A DNA stretch of 64,000 nt from JBCBKU01 sp038521345 (lineage in GTDB: Bacteria > Pseudomonadota > Alphaproteobacteria > Rhodobacterales > Rhodobacteraceae). The position numbers were made by a program, and so were the translations under genes. The stretch is from contig JBCBKU010000011.1 of the NCBI GenBank assembly GCA_038521345.1, positions 1-64,000 of the forward strand. The letters run 5' to 3'. This document shows positions 9,744 through 19,387 of the stretch, one piece after another (within the stretch, counting starts at the first letter, position 1; each line of letters starts with the position of its first letter). The notes beneath the pieces were generated by a model. That model saw only the letters and a list, made by a program, of their open reading frames with translations. It did not search any database and was not told where the DNA came from.

Positions 9744-12700
9744 GGTGCATCCTCCGTTACAAAGGTCAGCCGGATGTCCTCGGGCGCCCGCACCACGACA
9801 ACCGCGTCCGGAGCCAGGGCGCCGATATCCCCTCCGTCGGTCTTCGTGATCCTGACCGCCACGACCGCGCGAATACCCGGCAACCCGGCCAACGCCCGTT
9901 CCACATCCATCGGCCAGGGCCGCCGCCCCGGCGGCCAACCGGCCCCGGAAGGGCCACCCTTCGCCGGATGAAAGAGATCCCACAGGGTGGAACGCGCCGC
10001 CGCATTTGCCTCGGCAACCCGATCCGCCTCGGGCAAGAGCGTAACGGCAATCCGGAGGTCCACAAAGGACACCGACCGGACGTCGAGACAGCCGGGCGCC
10101 CAGGCGTCGCTCATCCGATCGGCCAGCGCCCGAACAAGACCCTCGCGGCGCGCGCGTCCGTAGACCGGGGCCCGCCCGGCGCCGCGTGCCAGAACCGCAA
10201 TCCGCACCGGCCCGCCTTGTACCGCAGCCGCACGCGCGCGCACTTGAACGATCTCACTGTCGGCATCGCGCGCGATGGCCTCCAGATCGGCAAGACTGAG
10301 GGCCTGGCCCTGGTGGCGCAACGCCGCGGGCATCCGGGCAACCCGATCCTCAGATGTGGGCGCTTCGGCCCCCCCGGCAAGCGCGTCGGGGACAAACGCC
10401 CTCTCAAAGCCCGGAACCTGCAGGCGTGGCTTGGCTTCGGCGAAGCCTGCAACCGCAACGCGCTGACCTCCGGTTTGGTACGCAAAGGCCCGGACGGAAT
10501 CGCGTCCGGCCGGTGGGATGCGCCCGTTCCATCCGTCCCCGAATGTTACCGTCCCGTCCGGGGTCAGCCGGAAGACGCGCCCCGACATGCCTTCGAGCCC
10601 GGTTACCGCCCTCCAGAGCACCCAGGTCCCCGGAAGGTTCGGCACATCCTCGATCACAGGATCCGGACCGTCCCAGCCTTCCCGCTCCGCCTCGTCCCGA
10701 AGCGCTGCGATCTCTTCTTCGCTCAATCGCTCGCGCACCCGCAGCTCCAAGGATCCTTCAAGAACCGGACCCTTCAGCAACCGAAACGTCGTATTGTCCT
10801 CACCCAGCGTGGTGCCCAGCAATTCCTGACGCACGGTCTCGGCCTGCAGGATCGGCACGCCGTTCAACCACATACCGGTGATCCGTGGCGCCCAGCCGGG
10901 ACCACCGACGATCCGGATCCAGTGGCACACTTCGCCGAACAGGTTCTGCCGCGCCATGGGGGCCGCGACCGTGAATCGAATGAGGCCCGAGACATGCAGA
11001 CCGCCCGTGGGGTCAGGTCCGGCGAGCGGGGCCTCGCTCCAACCCAGATCGGCCCCGAGTGTCTCGATCCGGATGGGCTGATCTGCCTCACGATCCTCGA
11101 CGGCAACAAAAAGCGTCACCAGATCCGGCGGCAGTGGTGCCGACAGACCAAGATAGAGTGCCGGTGCACCAGACCCGGTGCCAAGCGGCGTCTGGTAAAC
11201 CCCCTCGAACGGTGCCCAAACCGCGCCTTGGGTCGCGTTTGCCGCGCTTTGGTCGATGTCACGCAGGTTGTTCCGGGCGATCATCCTGTCCGGAGGCGCC
11301 GGCGGCATATCGTCGAACGAAGCGCCGATCCGGCCCACTTCGGGCGGCCGCATATGGCTCGTATCCACCGTGATCGACTGGGTCGAGGGGTTGCCTGCCT
11401 CGGTTGTCACAACGTAACGCGGGCGCCCGTAATCCCCGCCGATCAGGCGCGCGCGGATCCAGAGATCCTCTTGCCCCCCCACTTCGACCGGTGAAAGGTC
11501 GCCGGGGATGCGGAACCGGACTTGCCCCGAGCGCGCGAGATTGAGCGTCGTGTCCTCGAATCCGCGATCCAATCGCGCCCAACCTTCGCCGTCGAAATAC
11601 TCCCAGCTCAGGTCCGGCGCGGCATAGGCCCGGTCCAGCGGTTCGGCGACAAAGGACTGTTCGGCTGCATCCGGCGGCAGCGCCGTGACCCACCCATCAG
11701 CCGGCGAAGCGCCGACCCAGGCCGGCAGAACAAAATGAGCGATGCCGCCGATTGCATTCGCGGGCTGGATATCCGCGCGGACCGGGATCGCAGGACTGAT
11801 GGGATCGGGCACGCCGATACGACTCACGCTCTGGCCCACACCTCGCACACGGACATAGGTGTCGTAATGCGCATCGCTTCCGGGCGGGATCGGCTCGGCC
11901 TCGATCGGATCGACGACTTCAGCCAACTGCCAGTCCACGGGGCTTGCGGCGGCGCCCATGAACGCGTCCAGTTCGTCGCGTTCGACCACTTCGATCTCGG
12001 TGCCGACCGAGCCCTGGACCGTGAACCGGGCCATACGCCCCGGCAGGCCCGGCTCGGTCAGCACGAGAACATCCCCCGCCGCCGGCGTCGGAAGACCGCT
12101 TCCGGCTGCGAATGTCAGGCGACCGTCCGGCGGCACCTGCGCCACATACGTGACCTCGGACGCGATCCGGAACCGGACCGGACCCGGCGAGCCGTCGGCA
12201 AAGGCGTCAAGCGCTGCTCCGTCCACAGAGATGCGTCCCGTATTGCCCGCGTCGTCAAACCCATCGACGACAAAGCGCCCGACCTTGATCGGTCCGACCC
12301 CCTCGGTGAGATAGATGACGTCCCCGACCGACGGCGCCGGCACGACGGTGGATTCCTCGGGATAGATCAGCGTTCCAAAAGCCGGGTCACCGCCATACTG
12401 CACAGGTGTTTCAGGCCGTGAGACGAAGCGCATCACCTCGATCGCCGCGCCCCGGTCGATCGTCGCGCCGGGATCCTCGGGCAGCGGGATCAGAAACCGC
12501 CCATCGGTCAACTCGACCGTTTCGAACAGAACCGGCGCCAGCCGCTCGGGCATGCCGGACGCACCGCCATTGACCCGGTAGCTCACGCGCAATGGACCAT
12601 GCTCGGTCATCGGAAGCGTTGTCGTGGCCCAGCTTTGGAACCGTGCGATGCCAACCTCGGCCAGAGGCAGGCGGATCACCGTCTCCTCCCGGCCAGCGAA

Positions 12701-15163
12701 GATCATCTCGGCCCGCGTCGCCCCCGAAGCGCTGAAGGCCAGAAAGGGCCCCAGCCCATCCGCGGCCCAAGGCAATGCGGCGGCCGGTTGCTCAAGCGCC
12801 GCGACAGGCTCGGGCTCGGACGTGGTCTCGTCATCCATAAGGATCACGCTCACCTGCGGGGCCTGACCCACGCGGGTGACTGCGAGGATCGCTGGCCCGG
12901 GTCCCGGTGCCACAAGTCCTTGCGCGGTCGCCACGCCGGTGACCAGCGACAGCCGCAGGTCGGCGGGCACACCGGCTACGGGCCAGGCCCCGTCCGACAC
13001 ATGCGCAGGCTCTCCGCCCGGGAGTGTCATGTCATACCGCGCGAAGCGAACCTCGGCGACGCCCGCCGCATCGCCGGCCCAGGTCACGCTCAGTCGGTCA
13101 CCATTGGCCCAGACAAGACCGGCCGGAACCGTGCCCGGCACGACCCGAACCGGGTCTCCGGCCCCGTCCACAAGCTGGGACCACGTCACGGTTCCCAAGC
13201 CGAACCGGAGCAGCCAGATTGCGTTCCCGTTGTCGGTGACAAGACACGCGCCGTTGAAGCCGGAGAACGATCCCGACACGGGACACAGCGCGGCCGCGTC
13301 ATCCAGAACCGGTCCGCCGCCAGGAAGGCCAGTCCGGCTCCACGTCGCGTTCAGAGGCTGTCCAGAAGACAGCAACGTGAGCCGGTAAACGCCGTCCGCC
13401 CCGACAAAGACCAGTGTCGTCGTTGTTGGAAAGAGCGGGGTTATCAGAGGCGTCATCGCAAGGGCACGTGTTGTCGCCGGATCCGCGCCCTCGGGCAGCT
13501 CCGGCAGCTCACGCCAAGTGCCGAAACCCAGTTGGCCATCCGCCGCTGCCGGATCCAGTTCGACACCCGCGGCATAAAGGGCCGCTGGCCCATCGCCGGA
13601 TTCCACCCCGGCCACGACGACATCGGTGGGCACGATCCCACTGATCTCTGCCGCCCAAGGACCCACGTCAGGCGACAGTTTCGACGTCAGCGCGGCGCCG
13701 GGCTCGGGCTCGGGGCCCGGCGCCTCACGCCAGAATTGCGGGACGGCGTCGAAGTCCACCACCTGCAACCGCCCGTTCGTGCCAACACCATAGCCGTGAC
13801 GGCCCGCATCAACCCGGACGGACGCCTCAAGGCTGACGGGCGACGCATCCAGAAGCTGGATGTCCAGCTGCGCCCGTGCCCCCGCCTTCGTGAAGGTCTC
13901 GGGCGCGGCCAGCGCGAACGTGTCAAAGCGCTGTGGCTCGGGTCCGTAGGGCAGAAAGGACGAGGTCACCGGCAACGGCGTGGCGTTATGGGCCGCCTGG
14001 CTGATGCCGACGCTGCCCGCATCCTCGGGTGGCGGTGGGACCTCGACCATCACGTCGACCCGGTCCAGCCCCAATGGCTCCGCGGGCCCATCGCCGGGCT
14101 GGATCGGTTGGAGCCGCCGGATGCGGATCCACCGTCCGCCCACGCCTTGGGCGATTTCACGTTCGATGACCGGCCCGGTCCATGGCTTCAGGAACCCGAG
14201 CCGCCCTCCGGTCGATCCCAAAGGCGGCAAACGGTGCCATGCGGGGGCTTCATCCTGGACCGGTGCCTCGCGCTGGCCCCAGATCTCGACCACCACGGGC
14301 TCGGCCATCAGTGCGGCCGCGGCCTCGGCCGGTTCGATATCGAGATAGATCCGTGCGGGCTCGGTCAGCTCAAACGCGGCCGCGTCGCCGAGATAAAGCG
14401 CATGTTCCTGCAGATCGGGCATCGCAAAGGCATCAAGCCACGTCATCCGCCGGATCTCTTCCCGGTCCACGTCCACGCCGGCGCCGCCGAGGGGCGAAGC
14501 AAGCGTGACCAGCCCGTCCTCGGCGGCATCGGCCACCTTTCGGATCCGAACTTCGCCCGTGGCCCGATCCTCGAACCTGAGGAGATCCCCGGGCGCGATC
14601 CCGGTCGCGAAGCTGAGGCGGATCACCCGATCGTTGGGTCCCGCTGCGGCGTCGAGCCTGTAGGCCAGATCGCCCGGCCCCTCGCGTTCGAGAGCCGTAA
14701 CCTGCAGCGGGGCGCGCCCGATCGCATCGGTGGCCGGATCGACTGTTGCCAAGACGGTGATCCGGCCGGCATGGACAGCCAGTGGTTCGGTTGTCTCGAA
14801 AACCGCAGCCGCGCCATCCTCGGTCGCGATCTCGAGCGGCGTGGAAGCAGGCGCCACCTGCGGGCCTGGCCGCCCTTCGGCAAGGGCCATGACCACGTGG
14901 CCTTCGGCCGCGCGGGGCTGCGGCGCCGGAATGTCGAACATGTCGAGAAAGGCCAGCGCATCACGTTCAGCCGTCCGGTCGAGCCGCCGTGTCGAATGCG
15001 CCATCATGCGCGCCGCAATCTCGACCAGGGCGCGGTCGTGTCCGGTGGACTCGGCCACGCTTTTCCAGTCCGGCGCAAGAGCGGCGATATCGCGCAGCAG
15101 CGTGTCGCGAAGGTCGCTCGCCCGGCGCGGATCGACCGGAGGATATGCCGGCCCGTCGCTCAC
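9740..15163 (-). CDS. eCIS giant baseplate J family protein (1807 aa)
   Basis: At 1807 residues this is about twice the size I expect for an Afp11-like baseplate wedge. The N-terminus (residues 15-75: APDWKSVAESTGHDRALVEIAARMM) and the C-terminal ~350 residues (MPAALRHQGQALSLADLEAIARDA, VQVRARAAAVQ, FVDLRIAVTLLPEADR) are typical of the J family. Residues about 540-820 form an inserted beta-rich block with repeating FVGADGVYRL, LVTDNGNAIWLL and LVWANGDRLSV motifs, consistent with a beta-propeller; further Ig-like strands follow. It starts with GTG, overlapping the gp25 stop by 4 bases, and ends with a 4-base overlap onto the second J gene. Function: wedge of the contractile baseplate; the insert may face outward. 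Confidence 0.87.
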   Translation of the reverse strand: MSDGPAYPPVDPRRASDLRDTLLRDIAALAPDWKSVAESTGHDRALVEIAARMMAHSTRRLDRTAERDALAFLDMFDIPAPQPRAAEGHVVMALAEGRPGPQVAPASTPLEIATEDGAAAVFETTEPLAVHAGRITVLATVDPATDAIGRAPLQVTALEREGPGDLAYRLDAAAGPNDRVIRLSFATGIAPGDLLRFEDRATGEVRIRKVADAAEDGLVTLASPLGGAGVDVDREEIRRMTWLDAFAMPDLQEHALYLGDAAAFELTEPARIYLDIEPAEAAAALMAEPVVVEIWGQREAPVQDEAPAWHRLPPLGSTGGRLGFLKPWTGPVIEREIAQGVGGRWIRIRRLQPIQPGDGPAEPLGLDRVDVMVEVPPPPEDAGSVGISQAAHNATPLPVTSSFLPYGPEPQRFDTFALAAPETFTKAGARAQLDIQLLDASPVSLEASVRVDAGRHGYGVGTNGRLQVVDFDAVPQFWREAPGPEPEPGAALTSKLSPDVGPWAAEISGIVPTDVVVAGVESGDGPAALYAAGVELDPAAADGQLGFGTWRELPELPEGADPATTRALAMTPLITPLFPTTTTLVFVGADGVYRLTLLSSGQPLNATWSRTGLPGGGPVLDDAAALCPVSGSFSGFNGACLVTDNGNAIWLLRFGLGTVTWSQLVDGAGDPVRVVPGTVPAGLVWANGDRLSVTWAGDAAGVAEVRFARYDMTLPGGEPAHVSDGAWPVAGVPADLRLSLVTGVATAQGLVAPGPGPAILAVTRVGQAPQVSVILMDDETTSEPEPVAALEQPAAALPWAADGLGPFLAFSASGATRAEMIFAGREETVIRLPLAEVGIARFQSWATTTLPMTEHGPLRVSYRVNGGASGMPERLAPVLFETVELTDGRFLIPLPEDPGATIDRGAAIEVMRFVSRPETPVQYGGDPAFGTLIYPEESTVVPAPSVGDVIYLTEGVGPIKVGRFVVDGFDDAGNTGRISVDGAALDAFADGSPGPVRFRIASEVTYVAQVPPDGRLTFAAGSGLPTPAAGDVLVLTEPGLPGRMARFTVQGSVGTEIEVVERDELDAFMGAAASPVDWQLAEVVDPIEAEPIPPGSDAHYDTYVRVRGVGQSVSRIGVPDPISPAIPVRADIQPANAIGGIAHFVLPAWVGASPADGWVTALPPDAAEQSFVAEPLDRAYAAPDLSWEYFDGEGWARLDRGFEDTTLNLARSGQVRFRIPGDLSPVEVGGQEDLWIRARLIGGDYGRPRYVVTTEAGNPSTQSITVDTSHMRPPEVGRIGASFDDMPPAPPDRMIARNNLRDIDQSAANATQGAVWAPFEGVYQTPLGTGSGAPALYLGLSAPLPPDLVTLFVAVEDREADQPIRIETLGADLGWSEAPLAGPDPTGGLHVSGLIRFTVAAPMARQNLFGEVCHWIRIVGGPGWAPRITGMWLNGVPILQAETVRQELLGTTLGEDNTTFRLLKGPVLEGSLELRVRERLSEEEIAALRDEAEREGWDGPDPVIEDVPNLPGTWVLWRAVTGLEGMSGRVFRLTPDGTVTFGDGWNGRIPPAGRDSVRAFAYQTGGQRVAVAGFAEAKPRLQVPGFERAFVPDALAGGAEAPTSEDRVARMPAALRHQGQALSLADLEAIARDADSEIVQVRARAAAVQGGPVRIAVLARGAGRAPVYGRARREGLVRALADRMSDAWAPGCLDVRSVSFVDLRIAVTLLPEADRVAEANAAARSTLWDLFHPAKGGPSGAGWPPGRRPWPMDVERALAGLPGIRAVVAVRITKTDGGDIGALAPDAVVVVRAPEDIRLTFVTEDAP

Positions 15164-15594
15164 CGCCCCTCCGGAATGTAGAAGGGAAAGACAAGGTTGC
15201 CCCGCTGGTTCGTCGTCCGGACCCGGTAGTCGAGTTCGATGTCCAAGCGACCGTTCAGGGACGCCGAAGTGTCCACGGCCACCCGCAGCACATCGATCCG
15301 GGCCTCGAACCGCGTCAGCGCCTCGCGCACCACTTGCCGGATCTCGGCCACTAGCTGGGACGATACCGCCTCAAATGGCAATTCGTGGATCCCGCAGCCA
15401 AAGTCGGGCCGCATCACCCGTTCGCCCCGTGCGGTTCCGATAATGATCCGGATCGATTGCTCCACATCCTCGGTCCCCGAGACCATGTCGAGCCGCCCCC
15501 ACCGTCGATCGATGACCGGATGATAGGCGATCCCCTGCCCGAGAAAGGCAGGTTCGTCGGGAACCGAGCGGCCAAGGCGATCCTGCGCACTCAT
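15160..15594 (-). CDS. eCIS gp25-like baseplate wedge protein (Afp9 family)
   Basis: A 144-residue protein of the T4 gp25/GPW family, which links sheath and baseplate and starts sheath polymerisation in contractile tails. It shows the expected order: an N-terminal GIAYHPVIDRRWGRL segment, the VEQSIRIIIGTARGERVMRPDFGCGIHE block containing the family's conserved R-P-xFG core, and the helix-strand tail ending in VFPFYIPEG. Length matches the family (about 130-150). The stop overlaps the GTG of the large J gene and the start overlaps the PAAR gene stop, each by 4 bases. Confidence 0.92.
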   Translation of the reverse strand: MSAQDRLGRSVPDEPAFLGQGIAYHPVIDRRWGRLDMVSGTEDVEQSIRIIIGTARGERVMRPDFGCGIHELPFEAVSSQLVAEIRQVVREALTRFEARIDVLRVAVDTSASLNGRLDIELDYRVRTTNQRGNLVFPFYIPEGR

Positions 15595-15890
15595 CCGATC
15601 AGCACCGTCATCTCGCCCTGCGCGATGGCATTGGGCGGGCCACTTTCCACGACCTGATCACCAACGCGCGCGGCAAAGGAGCCCATGATCTTCACGCTTG
15701 TAGAGCCCTTGGCGACGACACCGCCGACATGGGGCACCACGCCAGTGACCAGGGGACAGGTGTGGAAATCGAGCGCGACGCGCCACGCGGGTTGTCCTCC
15801 GATCAGGACCGTGGCCGCCCCCGGCCCCGGTGCCAAGGGTGTCCCGTGGCTTGTCGTGTCGCCCATCCGTGCTGCCGGCTGTCCCATCAT
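15591..15890 (-). CDS. PAAR-domain spike tip protein (Afp10 family)
   Basis: A 99-residue PAAR protein, which sharpens the tip of the central spike. It has the typical N-terminal PAARMGDTTSHGTPL motif, a central VIGGQPAW-like strand (here VLIGGQPAWRV), a His/Cys pair in FHTCPLVTG that can bind metal, and the closing strand ending in MTVLIG. It lies directly after the gpV-like spike gene (8 bases) and overlaps the gp25 gene start by 4 bases, the usual eCIS order spike-PAAR-gp25. Confidence 0.93.
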   Translation of the reverse strand: MMGQPAARMGDTTSHGTPLAPGPGAATVLIGGQPAWRVALDFHTCPLVTGVVPHVGGVVAKGSTSVKIMGSFAARVGDQVVESGPPNAIAQGEMTVLIG

Positions 15891-15898
15891 GTCCTCCG

Positions 15899-16540
15899 TC
15901 AGTTGATCTCGACCAGGGCGCCCGAGACCTTGCAGTTCGCGGATCCCTTCACTTCGGCCTGCTGGGCATCGATCGTCACGGTCGGCGCCTCGAGGGTGAT
16001 CGAGGTCGACCCTTTGATGGTGATCGCGCCCGAGGCCTCGATCTGAACCATGTTGCCGTTCGCATCCTCGAGAAGCGCGACGTCCTGCGTCAGGTGCACC
16101 CGCGGCCCATCTGCGAGCTTCAGTTCGATCTCATGCGCGTCGCCGTCGTCGAACCGGAATTCGTGCCCCGACCGAGACCGCCAGAGGCGGCGATCGTTGG
16201 CCTCGCCGGCCGGATTCGTCTCTGGCGGCAGGCGCTGCGCATTCCAGACCCCGCCCAGCACCACTGGATGCGACGGATCCTCGGCGATGAAGCCGACAAG
16301 CACCTCATCATCCACCTCGGGCAGGGCGTAGAACCCCATCTCGGGTCCCGCCATTGGCGCCGCCACCCGGGCCCAAAAACTTGACTGCCCCTCGGCGTGC
16401 AGCTCAAGCCGGACACGGACGCGACCCAGCCCCTCGGGATCGCCGTCGTTCTCGGTGACAACGCCGAAGGCCAGCCCTTTCGGGAACCCATCCGAGGCGC
16501 GATCAGCCTCAGCTCCACCCCGTCCGAACATGGCGTTCAT
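15899..16540 (-). CDS. Spike protein, gpV/VgrG OB-fold and needle part
   Basis: This 213-residue protein is the distal half of the eCIS spike. The OB-fold region (residues 22-105) has GLAFGVVTENDGDPEGLGRVRVRL and PEVDDEVLVGFIAEDPSHPVVLGGVWN, the standard gp5/VgrG signature. The rest (residues 150-213) is a run of short hydrophobic strands (GAITIKGSTSITLEA, TVTIDAQQAEVKGSANCKV) as in the triple-stranded beta-needle. In Afp8 this part is fused to a gp27-like hub; here the hub is a separate upstream gene whose stop overlaps this start by 4 bases. Confidence 0.9.
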   Translation of the reverse strand: MNAMFGRGGAEADRASDGFPKGLAFGVVTENDGDPEGLGRVRVRLELHAEGQSSFWARVAAPMAGPEMGFYALPEVDDEVLVGFIAEDPSHPVVLGGVWNAQRLPPETNPAGEANDRRLWRSRSGHEFRFDDGDAHEIELKLADGPRVHLTQDVALLEDANGNMVQIEASGAITIKGSTSITLEAPTVTIDAQQAEVKGSANCKVSGALVEIN

Positions 16541-17646
16541 ATCGTCGGCTCCTCTACGCTGATCGTTGTCTTGAAGCCGCCGGACGAAATGTCGTGAACG
16601 ACCCCTGAGACCCAGTAAGTCTTTGAAAATCCGCGGCCCAAGCCTTCGAACCCAACGTTGATGTCAGGCCGAAGTTCAGGCAGACCGATGCACTCGGCCG
16701 AGCCCGTGACAAAGTCCTGCGCACGCTCTTCCAGCACCGCCTGCGCCCGGGCATCGGCTTCTTCCTGCGTGTGCACTGCGGCCCTGATGCGCAGGACCGG
16801 CTGATCGGAAAGTGCCCGCGCGACGCGCTCGGCCCCGCTTTCGGCGCCCGCATCGCGCCCGCCCTCATCACCGCGTTCGGCCCGACCGACGATCTGCTCG
16901 CCCGTGGTCGCCGAAGTTCCCACCACTTCGACCACGGCAATCTGCTTGGCGAGGTTCGCCTCCGGTGAGAATGTCACCAGCCCCCCGCCCCAGGGCAGGA
17001 CAATCTCGGCGCCTTCGTTGTTCTTCCGCGGACCGAAGCGAAGCGTGTCGCCCGCCACATAGAAGATCGCGCCGTTCCGCTCGGCAAGCTTCTCGAGGAA
17101 CGCGAAATCCGTCTCTTCGTTCTGATCGATCCGGGGCTTTGCGGGCGTCGTCGCCTCGATATCCGCGGTCAGCCCATGTATGCGCGCAATCTCGGCCACG
17201 GCGTCGCTGTCGGGCACGTCCTCCCAGGACCGGGTCGCCTTGCCCACGGTCAGCGGGTAGAGACCGTCGAACCCCGCGATTTCCAGTTCCGGCGTTCCCC
17301 CGCCGCCGAAGGTCGTGTTCAACTCGGTCACGATCCCCTTCAGAACGGTGTCGAGCCGAGCGGGCTCGCCATAGCCGAGCTTCACTTCCACCTCGGCCCC
17401 GAACGCGAAGAGCTCAAGCAGATCAACACGCGCCTCGGTCTCGCCGGCTACGAATTCACGGGCTTCCCAGTCGAAGGCGTTGGCAATGGTGATCGAGAAC
17501 CGACCGGCCGCCTTTTCCTTCAGGTCCACGTTCACCTTGGAGACCGAAAGATGCAGGTCCCGCACCAGATCGTCGCCGCCCACGGTCACAACGAAGGTTG
17601 GAGCGAAGTAATCCCCGTGGCGCTGTTCGAGCGTCTCAACGTCCAT
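16537..17646 (-). CDS. Spike hub protein, gpD/gp27-like (late control D family)
   Basis: A 369-residue phage late control D/gp27-like hub. It shows the expected barrel-domain pattern: an N-terminal FVVTVGGDDLVRDLHLSVSKV strand pair, an FSITIANAFDWEAREF segment, VEVKLGYGEPARLDTVLKGIV, and the second barrel with an EIARIHGLTADIE segment and ETDFAFLEKLAERNGAIFYV. It forms the trimeric hub that bridges the tube and the needle. It overlaps the LysM gene by 11 bases and the needle gene by 4. Splitting hub and needle in two genes is like P2 (D and V) rather than Afp8. Confidence 0.88.
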   Translation of the reverse strand: MDVETLEQRHGDYFAPTFVVTVGGDDLVRDLHLSVSKVNVDLKEKAAGRFSITIANAFDWEAREFVAGETEARVDLLELFAFGAEVEVKLGYGEPARLDTVLKGIVTELNTTFGGGGTPELEIAGFDGLYPLTVGKATRSWEDVPDSDAVAEIARIHGLTADIEATTPAKPRIDQNEETDFAFLEKLAERNGAIFYVAGDTLRFGPRKNNEGAEIVLPWGGGLVTFSPEANLAKQIAVVEVVGTSATTGEQIVGRAERGDEGGRDAGAESGAERVARALSDQPVLRIRAAVHTQEEADARAQAVLEERAQDFVTGSAECIGLPELRPDINVGFEGLGRGFSKTYWVSGVVHDISSGGFKTTISVEEPTI

Positions 17647-18343
17647 TCCGTCCGCCCCCGCTCGCGAAGTCCCGCCCGAAGTCCTCCAAGGGCGGAACGA
17701 TGACCCGGTCCCCTGCCGTCAGCCGTCGCGGATCCTCGATGTCGTTCGCGCGCGCGATCTCGCGCCAGAACCGCGTCTCGCCGTATTCCTCTGCCGCCAG
17801 CGACCAGAGCGCATCGGGTGTGGGTCGAAACCCCTCGACCTTGCCCAGAACACGATGCTTGGTTTTGTCGGCCGAATTCCGTCTTGGGTTCTCCAACTGT
17901 TCAGCGATGGAGCGGTATTGCTTGAATGTGACGCTGAGCGTCGCGCGCACCGGAGTCCCGTCGCCCAGAAACATGGTGAAGCGCTGCGAGATCTTCTCGA
18001 TCACGGCGCGAAACTGGAACACGCCCCATTTGAATTCGACCCGTGGTGGCGCGTGGGTGTCCCCATCGATGGCCAGAAGGTTTACAAAGTTCTGTGTAAC
18101 CTCGCTTACATCCGCGCCGCCGCCATCGGTGTAGGTGTCGAACAGCAGATCCATCGACAGAACCTCGGCTGTGCCGTTCACGAACTGGAGGATCGGATTT
18201 GACAGACCGGGGATCGAGGTTTCCTGGAAACTCGCCCCGTACTCGACGGAGTACTCCGTCGGGTTGAACAGAACCTCGACCTCTTCATCGGCGTTCCGGC
18301 CTTCGAGGATCTTAATCTTGGCTTTGACAAGCTGCGTGGTCAT
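17636..18343 (-). CDS. LysM-domain eCIS baseplate protein (Afp7 family)
   Basis: A 235-residue protein that couples the first tube ring or spike to the baseplate (Afp7/Pvc7, gp53-like). Residues 1-110 have the family pattern (IKILEG, VEVLFNPTEYSVEYGASFQE, VEFKWGVFQFRAVIEKISQRFTMF). The C-terminal LysM region (about 165-225) contains LWSLAAEEYGETRFWREIARANDIEDPRRLTAGDRVIVPP, complete for a LysM fold. It starts 3 bases after the Arg-rich gene and overlaps the hub gene by 11 bases. Confidence 0.9.
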   Translation of the reverse strand: MTTQLVKAKIKILEGRNADEEVEVLFNPTEYSVEYGASFQETSIPGLSNPILQFVNGTAEVLSMDLLFDTYTDGGGADVSEVTQNFVNLLAIDGDTHAPPRVEFKWGVFQFRAVIEKISQRFTMFLGDGTPVRATLSVTFKQYRSIAEQLENPRRNSADKTKHRVLGKVEGFRPTPDALWSLAAEEYGETRFWREIARANDIEDPRRLTAGDRVIVPPLEDFGRDFASGGGRNGR

Positions 18344-18346
18344 TGC

Positions 18347-19387
18347 TCAGCGCCTCCCCCGCCGGTCCTGTTCGATGCGGATCCGCTTTTCGAAGCGGCG
18401 CCAGAGCTCGGCGTCGAGCCGGGCGATGTCCATCTCGGGCGCCTTGGGCGTGGCTGGCCTTGCCACGGAGTTGGGGACCGGCGGCGGCGGCTGCGGCGTC
18501 TCGGGCGCGCGGAACACGCGCTCGGTCGGGGTGACCGGCCGGAGGGGCGCAAGGTCTGCCGCGGTCGCTGGCCGCGATGCGGATGTACGGGCAGCTTCGG
18601 GCGGGGCCACGCTCTGCGCCCGATGGGCGCGCTCGGTCGGCGTCCCGAGCACGGTCCGAACAGGGCGCGCAAGCGGAGCATGCCCCGACCGCGCCGCCAG
18701 ATGCCGCTCAACAACGTCCGACATCTGGACGTGCCGGGTGACCCGCTGCTCGGATCGCGCATGAAGCCGGGCCACCGTCCGATCGACGCGCGTCACGGCC
18801 CGGGCGACCTCATGTCGTGCAATGCGGGATACCTGCTCGGACCGGGTGCCACGAACAAATTCGGTTGCGACGTCCCGGATCGTCCGGTGCCGGAGGATAT
18901 CTGACCGCACGCCTGGCGCGGCACCGTCAGGTCTTCGGAGATCCCGGTGCATCAATACCGTCCGCCGCTCGCGTACCAGCGCGCTTGGGATGCCCGGCGC
19001 ATGCACGAAAGATGGCCGCGCCACCCGAACAAACACACGCTCTGCACGGTCGAGTATGGCCCGTGTGCGCAACGTATTCCGAAGTGAACGCCGCTCAAGC
19101 CGCGTCGCGGTGTGAAGGACGTCACGATCTTCGCCTTGGTAAAGCTTGCGCGCGCTCGTGATGAACCAGCTGACAAGCGCCGAAAAGTGCGGCGCCAGAG
19201 TGACGTGGCTGTCACCCCCCCGAAGCACCAGTGGTGAAGCGGGTTCCGGACGGCGGAGAAACACCCGCTCGGCCCCGCCGCGCCGGACGCTTGGTGCATG
19301 ATCGGGGGCGTGCGTCTGCCCAAGCACGCCGAAGCGTCTTGTCGTCACCATGGCCCGCCGGGGCGTGATGCGCACCGCCCGCCTCAT
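18347..19387 (-). CDS. Arginine-rich protein of unknown function inside the eCIS operon (346 aa)
   Basis: I do not recognise this family. The 346-residue product is extremely rich in Arg, with many RxxR and RAE/RVFxR repeats (for example RAERVFVRVARPSF, ERVFRAPETP, TERAHRAQSV). A weakly hydrophobic segment lies near residues 66-80 (APHFSALVSWFITSARKL). The C-terminus has a Pro-rich spacer (PQPPPPVP) followed by a helical ELWRRFEKRIRIEQDRRGRR tail. It occupies the slot between tube 2 and the LysM protein, where eCIS loci often carry a poorly conserved gene. The ATG overlaps the tube 2 stop by 4 bases, so it is real and co-translated. It might bind DNA or line the tube lumen, but nothing proves this. 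Confidence 0.7.
   Translation of the reverse strand: MRRAVRITPRRAMVTTRRFGVLGQTHAPDHAPSVRRGGAERVFLRRPEPASPLVLRGGDSHVTLAPHFSALVSWFITSARKLYQGEDRDVLHTATRLERRSLRNTLRTRAILDRAERVFVRVARPSFVHAPGIPSALVRERRTVLMHRDLRRPDGAAPGVRSDILRHRTIRDVATEFVRGTRSEQVSRIARHEVARAVTRVDRTVARLHARSEQRVTRHVQMSDVVERHLAARSGHAPLARPVRTVLGTPTERAHRAQSVAPPEAARTSASRPATAADLAPLRPVTPTERVFRAPETPQPPPPVPNSVARPATPKAPEMDIARLDAELWRRFEKRIRIEQDRRGRR

Noticed and set aside
12599..15181. Plus-strand open frame of 860 codons
   Set aside because: It lies opposite the baseplate J gene, is full of Arg, His and Gly as in shadow frames, and has no ribosome site or motif.
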